Origin: AP-15 sp963724435
Lineage (GTDB): Bacteria > Pseudomonadota > Alphaproteobacteria > ATCC43930 > CGMCC-115725
Length of the DNA stretch: 64,000 nt
Direction: 5' to 3'
Assembly (NCBI GenBank): GCA_963724435.1
Contig: CAVRUN010000021.1
Location: 114,730 to 178,729 of the forward strand
Shown here in pieces: positions 1 through 9,452 of this stretch (within the stretch, counting starts at the first letter, position 1; each line of letters begins with the position of its first letter). Under the pieces are notes generated by a model. That model was not told where the DNA came from. It ran no database searches and was given only the letters and a program-made list of their open reading frames with translations. A program made the translations under genes and the position numbers.

Positions 1-3000
1 GCACAGTACCCCGGCGCCAATCCCAGCACGATGGCGTCGGCGGTCGCGACTCCGCTCGAACAGCAATTCATCTCGATCCCGTCGCTGAGCGAGATGACCT
101 CGTGGAGCGGTGTCGGCGTCAGTTCGATCACGCTGCAATTCGACCTGAACCGCAATATCGATGCCGCGGCGGGCGACGTGCAGCAGGCGATCAATGCGGC
201 CAGCGGCCTGTTGCCCAAGGACATGCCGACCCCACCGACCTACCGCAAGGTGAACCCGGCGAACTTTGCCATCCTGATCTATGCGATCCACTCCGATGAC
301 CTGCCACCCTACGAGGTCGACCAGTACGCCACCAATGTCATCGCGGACCGCCTGTCGACCGAGCCCGGCGTCGGGCAGGTCTTTGTCTTCGGCTCGATGC
401 CTTATGCCGCCCGCGTCCAGATCAATCCGGCGTCCCTCGCCGCCAAGGGGCTGGGGCTGGAGGACGTCCGCAACGCACTCGTCGCAGCGACGGTCAACGG
501 GCCGAAGGGTGAAATCGAGGGCGATCAACAGGCGATCGCCCTCGATACAAACGACCAGCTGTTCAAAGCCGCGCAATACGGCAACATCATCATTGCCTAC
601 AAGAACGGCGCGCCGGTGCACATCAAGGATGTCGGCGACGTCATCAACTCGGTGCAGAACGAGCGGCTCCGCTCATGGTTCGGCGACCAGCGGGCAGAAG
701 GCATCGCCATCCAGAAGGAGCCCGGCGCCAACACGGTCGCCGTGGTGGACCGCATCAGAGCGCTGATGCCGAAGCTCGAGCAGTCGCTGCCGCCCTCGGT
801 CCATGTCGACCTGATGTCCGACCGCTCGCAGACGACGCGAGCGGCGATCAGCGACGTGCAATTGACCATGCTGCTGACGATCACCCTCGTCGTCGTCGTA
901 ATCTTCCTGTTCCTGCGGACGTTGTGGGCGACGGTGATCCCGAGCCTGGCGGTGCCGCTGTCGCTGCTCGCCACCTTCGGCGTCATGTATGTCGGCGGCT
1001 ACAGCCTCGACAACATCTCGCTGATGGGGCTGACGATCTCGGTGGGCTTCATCGTCGACGATGCGATCGTCATGATCGAAAACATCGTGCGTTATATGGA
1101 ACAGGGGATGCGCCCGTTCGATGCGGCGCTGCGCGGTGCGGGGCAGATCGGCTTCACAATCGTGTCAATCACGATTTCACTGATCGCCGTGTTCATCCCG
1201 TTGTTCTTCATGGGCGGGATCATCGGCCGGTTGTTCCGTGAGTTCGCCGTAACCGTAGCGGTGGCAGTGATGGCGTCGGCGATCGTGTCGCTGACCCTGA
1301 CCCCGGTCCTATGTTCGCTATTTCTGAAGCAGGAAGGGCTGCATCCCAAGGGCCGCTTTAACCGCGGCGCCGAGCGCGTGTTCCAGGCGGTGCTGCGCCG
1401 CTATGACCGCGGGCTCGGTTTCATCTTCCGCCATCAGTTCGCCGCGCTACTGGCGACGCTGCTGCTGATGGTCGCAACCGGGTATCTATACGTAAAAATG
1501 CCAAAGGGCTTTTTTCCGCAGCAGGATACCGGGTTCGTCTTCGGCGAACTTGATGTCCGCGAAGACGCTTCGATGATCCAAACCGACAAGATCCGGCGCA
1601 AGGTCGTCGACATCGTCATGCACGACCCCGGCGTGCAGGGCGTCTTCTCGTATGACGGCGCCACGCCCTACAACCCCGCCGAGAATACCGCGCGCATCTT
1701 TTGGGGGCTGAAACCCTACGATCAACGCGACGCCACCGCAGAGCAGATCATCCAGCGGTTGCGCAAGAAGGTCGCTGCCATCGAGGGCGCCAAATTCTAT
1801 ATGCAAGTGCCGCAGAACATCACGGTTGGCGGCCGTCTGAGCCGCACGCAATACCAGTACACATTAACCGACACCAATATCGACGAGCTCAACCATTGGG
1901 CGCCGATCATCGAAGCCGAAATGCGGAAACTGCCCGAACTGCAGCAAATCGCGTCCGATCAGCAGATTGCCGCCGCACATTTGGCTATCGAGATCGATCG
2001 CAATGTGGCCTATCGGCTCGGATTGTCGATGAACCAGATCGACCAGACGCTCTACGATGCATTTGGCCAGCGACAGGTCGCGACGATCTATACCGCGACT
2101 AACCAGTACAAGGTAATCCTCGAAGTCCAGCCGAAGTACCAGCACGACCCGAATCTGCTGTCCGAGATTTACGTCTCCGGTCCCGGTGGCGTTCAGGTGC
2201 CGCTGGGCAGTTTCTCGCACTTCGCGCGGAAGGTCGAACCGTTGCTGATCAGCCACCAGGGTATCTTCCCGGCGGTCACACTGTCGTTCAACCTGGCTCC
2301 AGGTGTGGCACTCGGACAGGCGGTCGACGCCATTCAGGCGATGACCCAGCGCCTGCACGTGCCGCCGACGCTGAACGTCTCGTTCCAGGGAACCGCACAG
2401 GCCTTCCAGGCCTCGCTGTCGTCGATGCCGCTATTGGTCGCCGCGGCGATCCTCGTCGTCTATATCGTGCTGGGAATCCTTTACGAGAGCTACATCCATC
2501 CGATCACGATTCTGTCTGCGTTGCCCTCGGCCGGTGTCGGGGCGCTGCTGCTGCTGTGGCTTTTGCATTATGATCTGTCGGTGATCGCGATCGTCGGCAT
2601 CATCCTGCTGATCGGCATCGTAAAGAAAAACGCGATCATGATGATTGACTTTGCGCTTCAGGCCGAGCGGCTCGAAGGCAAAAGCCCGCAGGAAGCGATC
2701 CACCAGGCGTGCCTGCTGCGCTTCCGGCCGATCATGATGACGACTTTCGCCGCGCTGTTTGGCGCGATGCCGATCGCCTTTGGTCAGGGCGGCGGTGCGG
2801 AATTGCGCCAGCCGCTGGGCGTCGCGATCATCGGCGGACTGCTGGTGTCGCAATGGCTGACGCTCTACACGACGCCGGTCATTTATCTCTATCTCGACCG
2901 CTTTGCCCGCTGGATCGGCCGGCCCTACCGCCCATCGCGGGTCGCGGAGGCGCTATCGGGGGAGGGCAGTCCGGTGTTGGCGCAAGAACGACAGAGCGCG

Positions 3001-3006
3001 GAGTGA
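1..3006 (+). CDS. RND-family (HAE1/MdtB-MdtC-like) efflux permease, 5' truncated by window edge
   Basis: Inner-membrane proton-driven drug/solute exporter of the AcrB/MdtC class, which works with a periplasmic adaptor and an outer-membrane channel. The frame is open from base 1 and reads AQYPGANPSTMASAVATPLE, a stretch that sits early in RND pumps, so the Met at base 31 is internal and only the N-terminal few dozen residues are missing. Visible landmarks are the TM4 motif VDDAIVMIEN near bases 1050-1080, with the paired Asp of the proton relay, and the TM10 motif IGIVKKNAIMMIDF near 2610-2650, with the relay Lys. Two large periplasmic loops follow the expected RND duplication. A MarR-type gene starts 5 bp after the stop, suggesting local control. 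The adaptor gene would lie upstream, outside the window. The substrate cannot be read from sequence. Confidence 0.95.
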   Translation, partial: AQYPGANPSTMASAVATPLEQQFISIPSLSEMTSWSGVGVSSITLQFDLNRNIDAAAGDVQQAINAASGLLPKDMPTPPTYRKVNPANFAILIYAIHSDDLPPYEVDQYATNVIADRLSTEPGVGQVFVFGSMPYAARVQINPASLAAKGLGLEDVRNALVAATVNGPKGEIEGDQQAIALDTNDQLFKAAQYGNIIIAYKNGAPVHIKDVGDVINSVQNERLRSWFGDQRAEGIAIQKEPGANTVAVVDRIRALMPKLEQSLPPSVHVDLMSDRSQTTRAAISDVQLTMLLTITLVVVVIFLFLRTLWATVIPSLAVPLSLLATFGVMYVGGYSLDNISLMGLTISVGFIVDDAIVMIENIVRYMEQGMRPFDAALRGAGQIGFTIVSITISLIAVFIPLFFMGGIIGRLFREFAVTVAVAVMASAIVSLTLTPVLCSLFLKQEGLHPKGRFNRGAERVFQAVLRRYDRGLGFIFRHQFAALLATLLLMVATGYLYVKMPKGFFPQQDTGFVFGELDVREDASMIQTDKIRRKVVDIVMHDPGVQGVFSYDGATPYNPAENTARIFWGLKPYDQRDATAEQIIQRLRKKVAAIEGAKFYMQVPQNITVGGRLSRTQYQYTLTDTNIDELNHWAPIIEAEMRKLPELQQIASDQQIAAAHLAIEIDRNVAYRLGLSMNQIDQTLYDAFGQRQVATIYTATNQYKVILEVQPKYQHDPNLLSEIYVSGPGGVQVPLGSFSHFARKVEPLLISHQGIFPAVTLSFNLAPGVALGQAVDAIQAMTQRLHVPPTLNVSFQGTAQAFQASLSSMPLLVAAAILVVYIVLGILYESYIHPITILSALPSAGVGALLLLWLLHYDLSVIAIVGIILLIGIVKKNAIMMIDFALQAERLEGKSPQEAIHQACLLRFRPIMMTTFAALFGAMPIAFGQGGGAELRQPLGVAIIGGLLVSQWLTLYTTPVIYLYLDRFARWIGRPYRPSRVAEALSGEGSPVLAQERQSAE

Positions 3007-3011
3007 CGCGG

Positions 3012-3570
3012 ATGGCGCGCAACCACATCGCGACCGAGCACATCGAGACCGCGGCGTTTCCGGCTGCCGACCGCAGCTTTGGCTTTCTCGTTCACGACGT
3101 GTCGCGGCTCGTCAAACGGCGGTTTGAGCGCGCGGCGCGGCATACCGGGCTGCCGATCACCAGGCGTCAGGCTGCAGTGTTACTCTACATCGCGCGTAAG
3201 GAGGGCGTGAGTCAGGCCGAGGTTGCGACCTGGCTCGATATCGAGCCGATTGCGCTGGTGCGTATGCTCGACAAGCTGAATGAAGAGGGCCTCGTCGAAC
3301 GCCGCGCCCACCCGACCGATCGCAGGGTGCGGACATTGTGGCTGATGCCCGCCGCACGACGGGTGGTCGAGCGCATTCTCGAAATCAATCTGGCAATCCG
3401 CGAAGAGGCATTCGCCGGGCTGAATGCAGGAACGCGCGAACTCGATGATCACCGCACTCGCCAGCATCAAGGACAATTTGATGCTGCAGGAAGAGGCGGC
3501 GGTCAGCGAACGACCCGCCTCTGCAACCGAACCTGCCGTCGCGGCCGTTCCCGATCGCGTCGCCGGCTAA
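3012..3570 (+). CDS. MarR-family transcriptional regulator, frameshifted near 3426
   Basis: Winged-helix regulator of the MarR/SlyA type, probably controlling the RND pump gene that ends 5 bp upstream. The frame from ATG 3012 reads a typical core: a helix-rich N-terminus, then the DNA-binding region with QAEVATWLDIEPIALVRMLD and the wing LVERRAHPTDRRVRTL. After the residues LN (about base 3425) this frame turns into Arg-rich nonsense and stays open to 3872. The frame shifted by one base continues a sensible C-terminus (ERANSMITALASIKDNL, then an Ala/Pro-rich tail) to a TAA at 3568-3570. One extra or two missing bases near 3426 explain this. Either a sequencing indel or a recent mutation is possible. 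A gene caller following one frame would give 3012-3872, overlapping the next gene. Confidence 0.8.
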
Positions 3571-3586
3571 CGCGGACTGCCTTGCC

Positions 3587-4834
3587 GTGGAGATGCGCCG
3601 CCGCGAGTTGCTGGCCGCGCCGGGTGCCTTCGTGCTCGCCGCCGCCGGCGAAAAACCGGTGCCGTCGACCCCCAACACGAACACCGACAACCGGCTCGAC
3701 GGGATTTTGCGTCCTTATCTCGCTCAATACGGGTTGCCGGCGGTGGCCGCGGCGATCGTGCGTGACGGCCGGCTTGTCGCTTCCGGTGCGGTCGGCACGC
3801 GGCGGATCGGCAGCGATATCCCGGTCACGGTCAACGACCGCTTTCACATCGGCTCCGACACCAAGGCGATGACCGCGCTTTTGGCGGCGATGCTGGTCGA
3901 GGCGGGCAAATTGCGCTGGGACGCTACGGTCGGAGCGATCTTTCCGGAACTTGCGGCGACGATGGCGCCTGGCGCCGCCGGCATCACTCTCGAACAGCTA
4001 TTGTCGCATACGAGCGGCATCTCGAGCGGCAACCCGGCACAAGATAAGTTGATCGAGCAGTCCTTTGCCCAGCCGGGCAATCTCGACGAACTGCGTTATT
4101 GGATCGTCACCGGGCTCGTCAAGGAGCCGTTGCAGTCAAAGCCCGGTGAGAACTTCGCCTATTCGAACCTCGGCTACACATTGGCCGGCGCCATCATTGA
4201 GCGGCTCGGCGGAAAGACCTGGGAAGAGCTGATCGCCGAACGCATCTTTGACCCGCTTGGGCTCAAGACCGCCGGATTTGGACCGCAATCGAGCCTCAGC
4301 CGGGTCGACGCTCCACTCGGCCACCGGACATTGCCGGACGGCAGGCTGAAAGCGATGCTCGCCGGTCCCAACGGCGACAACCCCGAAGTGATCGGACCCG
4401 CCGGAACCGTGCATCTATCGGTGCTCGATTTCGCCACTTGGGCCGGCTGGCAGACGGGCTCGGGCAAGCGCGGCCCGGCGCTGATTCATCCGGAAACCTT
4501 TGCCAAGCTGCACGCGATGGTCATCGAAATGCCGATAAAACCGGATGCGGCGGTCGGCACCCCATCGCGCGGCCGCTATGGACTGGGCATCGGAGAAATT
4601 ACCCTGCCGTTCTCGCCGGAGCCGTTTCTATTCCACGGCGGCTCTAACGAAATGAACCTCGCCTACATCATGATGCAGCCGAAATATAATTTCGCGATGG
4701 TCACGATGACCAACCGCGGCGGCAACAAGGCCGATGACGCACTGAAGTCGCTGAGCGCCGCACTGTACCAGGAATTCGGCCCAGCGACCGCTAGGCCTTC
4801 CGGCGCTACCCCGGCCGGCCAGCAATCGCGCTAA
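3587..4834 (+). CDS. Serine hydrolase, class C beta-lactamase / penicillin-binding-protein fold
   Basis: Member of the beta-lactamase/transpeptidase-like family (Pfam Beta-lactamase type), which includes esterases and D-amino-acid peptidases as well as true lactamases. The three family motifs are present, counting from GTG 3587: the S-x-x-K nucleophile motif SDTK at 90-93, the Y-x-N motif YSN at 192-194, and HGG at 350-352 in place of KTG. The N-terminus MRRRELLAAPGAFVLAAAG looks like a short export signal. An ATG two codons downstream (3593) is an equally good start. HGG rather than KTG is more usual in esterase or peptidase members, so I would not call this an antibiotic-resistance gene. 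It follows marR by 16 bp and its stop overlaps the convergent SDR gene by 4 bp. Confidence 0.88.
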   Translation: MEMRRRELLAAPGAFVLAAAGEKPVPSTPNTNTDNRLDGILRPYLAQYGLPAVAAAIVRDGRLVASGAVGTRRIGSDIPVTVNDRFHIGSDTKAMTALLAAMLVEAGKLRWDATVGAIFPELAATMAPGAAGITLEQLLSHTSGISSGNPAQDKLIEQSFAQPGNLDELRYWIVTGLVKEPLQSKPGENFAYSNLGYTLAGAIIERLGGKTWEELIAERIFDPLGLKTAGFGPQSSLSRVDAPLGHRTLPDGRLKAMLAGPNGDNPEVIGPAGTVHLSVLDFATWAGWQTGSGKRGPALIHPETFAKLHAMVIEMPIKPDAAVGTPSRGRYGLGIGEITLPFSPEPFLFHGGSNEMNLAYIMMQPKYNFAMVTMTNRGGNKADDALKSLSAALYQEFGPATARPSGATPAGQQSR

Positions 4835-5583
4835 GTCGCAAGATAGCCGCCGTCGACCCACAACTCGGCGCCGGTAATGTACGACGCCTCATCCGAGGCC
4901 AGGAACAATACGGCGTTGGCGACTTCCTCGGGACGGCCGGCGCGGCCCATCGGCACTTGTCGCAGCATCTTTGCGCGGACTTCGGGGTCGGCGGTGCGCC
5001 CGGACGAGCGCATCGGCGGCATCAGCCCGGGATGCACCGAATTGACCCGGATATTGTCGGCGCCGTGCTGCACCGCTGCAGCCTTGGTCAGGGTCCGCAC
5101 CGCACCCTTTGACGCGTTGTAGGCGACATGCACGCCGTGCTGGCCGGTAATCCCGGAAATCGACGATATGTTGACGATCGAACCGCCGCCTTGCGCCTTC
5201 ATTAGGGGTATCGCGAACTTCATGCCGAGAAAGACCCCGCGAGCGTTGACCGCCATCAACCGGTCCCAAGCCGCGGTGTCGAACAAATCCGAGACGGCGC
5301 TGCCGCTCAATCCGGCGTCGTTGACCAGGATGTCGAGCCGACCATAGGCGGCGATGGTCGCATCGACCGCCGCCTTCCACTCTGTCTCGTCACTGACGTC
5401 GAGCCGATGGAAGATTGCTGCGCCGTTGGCTCGTGTGATGTCGGCAACGACACTCCTGCCGTCCTGCTCCAGCACATCGCAAACGGCGACTTTGGCCCCC
5501 TCGCCGGCGAAAATCTGCGCCATGCTGGCGCCCATGCCCGACGCCGCGCCGGTGATCAGCGCCACCTTGTTTTCGAGTCGCAT
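4831..5583 (-). CDS. Short-chain dehydrogenase/reductase (SDR)
   Basis: Classical SDR of 250 residues, an NAD(P)-dependent alcohol/ketone oxidoreductase in the cytoplasm. The cofactor motif TGAASGMG is at residues 11-18 and the catalytic YNASK at 155-159, with the Ser cluster at 140-143. The usual structural NNAG motif reads NDAG at 88-91, a small departure. An acidic residue at the end of beta-2 (VCDV) favours NAD over NADP. The C-terminal GAELWVDGGYLAT is typical. The substrate cannot be assigned. It probably forms a leftward unit of its own, since 40 bp separate it from the acetamidase stop upstream on the same strand. Confidence 0.93.
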   Translation of the reverse strand: MRLENKVALITGAASGMGASMAQIFAGEGAKVAVCDVLEQDGRSVVADITRANGAAIFHRLDVSDETEWKAAVDATIAAYGRLDILVNDAGLSGSAVSDLFDTAAWDRLMAVNARGVFLGMKFAIPLMKAQGGGSIVNISSISGITGQHGVHVAYNASKGAVRTLTKAAAVQHGADNIRVNSVHPGLMPPMRSSGRTADPEVRAKMLRQVPMGRAGRPEEVANAVLFLASDEASYITGAELWVDGGYLAT

Positions 5584-5623
5584 CGACCTCTCCTCCCTCG
5601 ATTGTTAGCTGACTGCCCGCAGC

Positions 5624-6974
5624 TTAAACGACCGCGATCTGCCGCCGTAATTCGCCGGTAAACAGGTTTTTCGGGATCATGGCGTGGACCCCGCGCACGA
5701 TATCGACGACCTGGGTCACGCGGAAACTCGCTGCGATGCTGCACAAGGCATAGGCATCGAGCGATGTCAATTTGGCACGGCTCGCGAGAAAGGAAATCGC
5801 GTTGCGCGCCGCCATTGCCATCGCCGCGTTCAAATCCTTGTCGAGGCCGACCGCGATCCAATGCGTCGGGGTTTCCGCGATCGGCCATTGGAAGTTCTGT
5901 TGCTTGTGCAGGATGACCTGGATCAGCACCTCTTGCATGCGGGTTTCAAGCGCCGTTAGGCTGATTTCGCCATCACCTTGCGCCGCGTGCGAGTCGCCGG
6001 TGTAGATCAGCGCGCCCGGCTTCCACACCGGCAAATAAAGCGTCGAGCCCTCGGTCAACTCCCTGAGGTCGAGGTTGCCGCCATGCGGACCGGGCGGCAC
6101 CGAATTCGTCACCCCGGGAGTGAGCGGCGGAAAAAAGCCGTCGGGCGGAGCGACACCGAGCGTACCCTGGAACGGGGTCAGCGGTACGCTGATGTCAGGC
6201 GCAAACTTGCCCCGCATGTGCTGCAGATCGAGCTCGACATATTTGACCTGGCCCTGTGGAAAGTCCTTGGCCAACAGTCCGGTGCCGAGTGCCGCCGGGT
6301 TATTGAACACCGCGCCCCAGGCGACCGGGCGCAGCCGGCGATAGCGGATCTCGACGACGTCGCCCGGGGTTGCGTCTTTGACTGCGATCGGGCCAATGAT
6401 CGAGTGCGGCCCGCGGCCAGGATTGGCGACCCGCAATGCCGCCAACCGATCGATCGACACGCCCGGCTGCATCTCGTTCAAGAAATGAGACCAGGTATCG
6501 GGAAAGCTGACAAAGTCGCCCGAACTCGATCGTCAGGATGGGCGGCAGGGTCGCGTCAAACACGCCGAGCCGGACCGTTTCCTTTGTCGACGGGACAACA
6601 TGGACGCGGCCGTTTACCTTTGCGCCGGAAGCGGTGGCGGGGCTGTTGTCGCCAGCGCTAGCCGCGTGAGCAAGCCGATCGAACCAAGGGCCGACCGCCG
6701 CGAGCGCGCCCATAAAGCTGCTGGTGCGCAGCAATTGCCGCCGCCGGCGGCCGCGGGCAGTCAAATAGCCGTCGAACTGTTCCTGATCCACCTCGTCGCG
6801 ATGCAGCAGCCGGTCCTCCACCCGCGCGTCGAACATACCCTCCTTGATGTCCTCGCGCAGGACCCCGGTGCCCTTCTCATCACCGCAGCCGAACAAGTTC
6901 CCGCAATGATGCCCGCCATTGGGATTATCCGCCGCCATCTCGTCTTCGCTGGTGTGGTCTTGCCGATGTGCCAC
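5624..6974 (-). CDS. Acetamidase/formamidase-family amidase with Tat-like signal, frameshifted near 6524
   Basis: FmdA/AmdA-type amidase, hydrolysing short-chain amides to ammonia and the acid. The N-terminal part starts at ATG 6974 and the C-terminal part is read in another frame from about 6520 to 5624. The junction reads ...ILTIE then, one base shifted, SGDFVSFPDTWSHFLNEMQP, so one extra base near 6524 (GTTCGGG for GTCGGG) splits the gene. The C-terminal part holds the family's metal-site region GALIYTGDSHAAQGDGEIS. The N-terminal part has a Cys/His-bearing segment, then about 75 residues in a twin-arginine stretch (RRRRQLLRTSSFMG) followed by a hydrophobic run. That is unusually far from the start for a Tat signal; a shorter start may be used. 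The only defect seen is the one indel. Confidence 0.8.
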
Positions 6975-7042
6975 TAAATGCTCCTTTAGAAGGCTGTATG
7001 TTGATCCGAGTTCGATCTTGCTCAGAAATTGCCCGGCCGATG

Positions 7043-7798
7043 TCAGTCGACGCCGATCGCGGCGCCGAGGGTTTCGCCGATTGGTCGCCGCAGCACGAGA
7101 TCGGCGATGCCGTCGAGACCGGTCGCCTCGCGGTTGACGATGACGAGGGTGGCGCCATACCGCTTGGCCAATTCGGGGAACGCGGCGGCCGGGTAGACGA
7201 CAAGCGACGATCCGGCGACGATAAACAAATCCGCGGCAATGGTTTCGGTCTCAGCGCGCCGCATGGCCGCCGGCGGCATCGCCTGGCCGAACGAGATCGT
7301 CGCGGTCTTGACGAAGCCGCCGCAGTCGTCGCAGATCGGCGCGGTCTCGTCGCGCTCGAATGCCGCGCGGACCACCTCGAGCTCATAATGCCGGGCGCAA
7401 TCGAGGCAATGGGCATAAGTCGTGTTGCCGTGCAATTCGATAACCCGCTCGCCCGGAATGCCGGAGGCCTGATGCAGCCCATCGATGTTCTGGGTGATGA
7501 CCGCGCCGACTTTGCCGCGGCGAACCAGTTCGGCCACCGCACGATGACCGCGGTTGGGGGCAGCGCCGCGAAAAATTTCCTCCATCGCAAAGCGGCGCCG
7601 CCAGGTTTCGCGCCGAGCCTCTTCCGAGGCGAGAAAATCGGCGAAATCGAGCGGCGCCATGCGGGTCCAGATGCCGCCCGGGCTGCGGAAATCGGGGATG
7701 CCCGATTCAGTGCTAATGCCGGCGCCGGTAAAGACCACGGCGCGGCGCGATTGTTCGATCGATCGAGTGAGTTCGGCGACTTGCGGATCATCGAGCAT
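7043..7798 (-). CDS. Sir2-family NAD-dependent protein deacylase (sirtuin)
   Basis: NAD-dependent lysine deacylase acting on cytosolic proteins such as acetyl-CoA synthetase in characterised homologues. From ATG 7798 the protein is 251 residues: VVFTGAGIST at 21-30 with the GAG nucleotide motif, then IPDFRS, the TQNIDGLHQASG motif, the catalytic HGN in ELHGNTTYAH, two CxxC zinc pairs (HCLDC and ICDDC), and GSSLVVYPA near the C-terminus. The open frame continues upstream to about 8413, but that part is Arg/Pro-rich antisense of the neighbouring methyltransferase, so I reject the longer start. It is divergent from the methyltransferase with a 65-bp shared promoter region. Confidence 0.93.
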   Translation of the reverse strand: MLDDPQVAELTRSIEQSRRAVVFTGAGISTESGIPDFRSPGGIWTRMAPLDFADFLASEEARRETWRRRFAMEEIFRGAAPNRGHRAVAELVRRGKVGAVITQNIDGLHQASGIPGERVIELHGNTTYAHCLDCARHYELEVVRAAFERDETAPICDDCGGFVKTATISFGQAMPPAAMRRAETETIAADLFIVAGSSLVVYPAAAFPELAKRYGATLVIVNREATGLDGIADLVLRRPIGETLGAAIGVD

Positions 7799-7863
7799 GG
7801 GCCGATCGTCGCAAATCGGCACCCTTCCGCCAAGTGCCGCGTGGGATCGCGCGGTGCCGATCG

Positions 7864-8763
7864 ATGATGGGTCGCACGGCCTATCTCGCCGCCGAAGGGT
7901 ATGTCGACGAACTGGCACATGAGCTGGGTGCGGTCGAGCAGGTTCACGGGCGGTTGTTGATCGCAAGCGGACCACCGCGGAGGGCGGCGTGGGCCGCCAA
8001 TGTCTGGCTCGATCCGCAGCGGCTCGCGATCGCGTCGATTTCCGACGCGGTAGCGAAACTGCGCGCAATCCAGCGCAACTGGGTGGTCTATGCCCCGGTC
8101 CTGCATCGCCGCGCGACGCTGATCCAGGAGCAGTTGCCGACGGTTTCGGCGCGACCCCTGCCGTTCGGCACGCCGCCACCAGCGGCCCCGCTCGGCTCGT
8201 GGACTCTGCTCGATGCCGGCACCATCCTCGCCGCGGCACAGTGCACGAGCCCGTTCCCGCACGGCGAAGTCCAATTTGTCGAGGACCGCACTGGGCCGCC
8301 AAGCCGTGCCTATTTGAAATTATGGGAGGCGCTGACGGTGATCGGCCAGCACCCGCAGCCGGGCGAGGTGTGCCTCGACCTTGGCAGTGCGCCTGGCGGG
8401 TGGAGTTGGGCATTGGCGCAGATGGGCGCGCGCGTCATCAGCGTCGACAAGGCGGCGCTGATGCCCGAAATCGCGAACCTTCCGGCAATCGAATACCGGC
8501 GCGAAAGCGCGTTTGCGCTCGACCCGCACGAGGTCGGGCCGGTCGATTGGCTGTTCTCCGATGTCGTCTGCTATCCGGCGCGACTGTTGGCTTTGGTCGA
8601 ACGCTGGCGCACCGCCGCGACCTGCCGCCGGTTTGTGTGCACAATCAAATTCCAGGGGGCGACCGACCACGCCGTCGCCGCCCGGTTTGCCGCAATCCCC
8701 GGCTCGGGACTACGCCACCTCTACCATAACAAGCACGAGTTAACTTGGATCAACCTCGGCTGA
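7864..8763 (+). CDS. FtsJ/RlmM-like SAM-dependent RNA 2'-O-methyltransferase
   Basis: Rossmann-fold methyltransferase resembling the 23S rRNA 2'-O-ribose methyltransferase RlmM (COG2933 type). The SAM-binding motif LDLGSAPGGWSWAL lies in the middle of the protein, followed by VISVDKAAL and the acidic motif WLFSDVVCYP. A later TIKFQG supplies the lysine of the K-D-K-E catalytic set. An N-terminal region of about 150 residues would correspond to the RNA-binding domain. The start is taken at the ATGATG pair at 7864/7867; an in-frame ATG at 7834 is possible but falls in the promoter of the divergent sirtuin. Target nucleotide not provable from sequence. Confidence 0.85.
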   Translation: MMGRTAYLAAEGYVDELAHELGAVEQVHGRLLIASGPPRRAAWAANVWLDPQRLAIASISDAVAKLRAIQRNWVVYAPVLHRRATLIQEQLPTVSARPLPFGTPPPAAPLGSWTLLDAGTILAAAQCTSPFPHGEVQFVEDRTGPPSRAYLKLWEALTVIGQHPQPGEVCLDLGSAPGGWSWALAQMGARVISVDKAALMPEIANLPAIEYRRESAFALDPHEVGPVDWLFSDVVCYPARLLALVERWRTAATCRRFVCTIKFQGATDHAVAARFAAIPGSGLRHLYHNKHELTWINLG

Positions 8764-8838
8764 TCGACCTGTCGGCTGCGGCACAGGCAAAGCGACGCCT
8801 GTTGTTTCCCGGTCAATTTGGGACGACTAAAGGCACTC

Positions 8839-8930
8839 CATGGCCGGGCGTGACCCGGGGACCCACGTGTTTACGGGCGCGAATCTGTGGGGCAAAGGCG
8901 TGGATGCCCGGGACAAGCCCGGGCAAGGGG
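8839..8930. repeat. Palindromic dispersed repeat (REP-like) pair
   Basis: Between the methyltransferase stop (8763) and the next gene, two inverted arms are visible: GGCCGGGCGTGACCCGGGG followed by ACCCACG at about 8842-8866, and CGTGGATGCCCGGGACAAGC followed by CCGGGCA at about 8899-8924. They can pair with each other and each carries an internal hairpin. The pattern matches the GC-rich palindromic units that are scattered between genes in many alphaproteobacterial genomes. It may also act as a transcription barrier between the converging genes. No coding sense. Confidence 0.6.
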
Positions 8931-8945
8931 TTTGTTGGTTGCTAA

Positions 8946-9320
8946 CTAGTCCGGGGTGCGGGTTGATTGCCAGGCGACCATCTGCCATTTGCCACCCTTA
9001 TTGGCCCACACATCGGTGAAGCGCACGCCAAAGCTATTCGGCCGCCCTTGCGACATCACGCCGATTTTGCATGACCCGGTCAGGACAACCGTGTCGCCGA
9101 GATCGTGCGCCTTGACGTCTGACGGCACGACAGAGGTGTAGACCGTGCCGCCCGACTCCATGTTGCCGATTAGGCTTTGCTTGGTGTCGAGCCGGGCGGT
9201 CGAATGGGTGTAGACCAGATCGTCCGAGATCAGCGCATTTAAGGCCGCGATGTCCTTTTTTGCCATCGCGTCCATGCGCTGCTTGTCGAGGTCGATAACG
9301 GTTTGTGCGTTGCCTGCCAT
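8946..9320 (-). CDS. SnoaL/NTF2-like (DUF4440-type) small protein
   Basis: A 124-residue single-domain protein with the cone-shaped NTF2-like fold expected from its pattern: an N-terminal helix QTVIDLDKQRMDAMAKKDIAALNALISDDLVYTHS, then beta strands ending in VRFTDVWANKGGKWQMVAWQSTR, a hallmark of DUF4440 proteins. Members include isomerases, polyketide cyclases and proteins of unknown activity, so no reaction is assigned. No signal peptide. RBS-like GGAGGAGAAA sequence precedes ATG 9320. It is flanked on both sides by palindromic repeats. Confidence 0.88.
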   Translation of the reverse strand: MAGNAQTVIDLDKQRMDAMAKKDIAALNALISDDLVYTHSTARLDTKQSLIGNMESGGTVYTSVVPSDVKAHDLGDTVVLTGSCKIGVMSQGRPNSFGVRFTDVWANKGGKWQMVAWQSTRTPD

Positions 9321-9345
9321 GATTTTCTCCTCCGTAGCGGAAATC

Positions 9346-9426
9346 GTCGTCGCCCCCGCGAAAGCGGGGGTCCAGAGCAGCTGTTCCGACCTGGCCCTGG
9401 ATTCCCGCTTTTCGCGGGAATGACGA
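9346..9426. repeat. Bipartite palindromic repeat (two GC hairpins)
   Basis: Two hairpins about 45 bp apart: CCCCCGCGAAAGCGGGGG at 9353-9370 and TTCCCGCTTTTCGCGGGAA at 9402-9420, flanked by GTCGTCG on one side and TGACGA on the other. This is the familiar proteobacterial element whose translation reads like FVIPAKAGIQ. It sits just upstream of the DUF4440 gene's start and downstream of the quinone reductase stop. It is noncoding. Confidence 0.75.
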
Positions 9427-9452
9427 GTGAAATGTCCCCGTACCGCCGCGGG

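Noticed and set aside
3587..4834. Antibiotic-resistance beta-lactamase
   Set aside because: HGG replaces KTG and the family includes many esterases; no basis to claim resistance.
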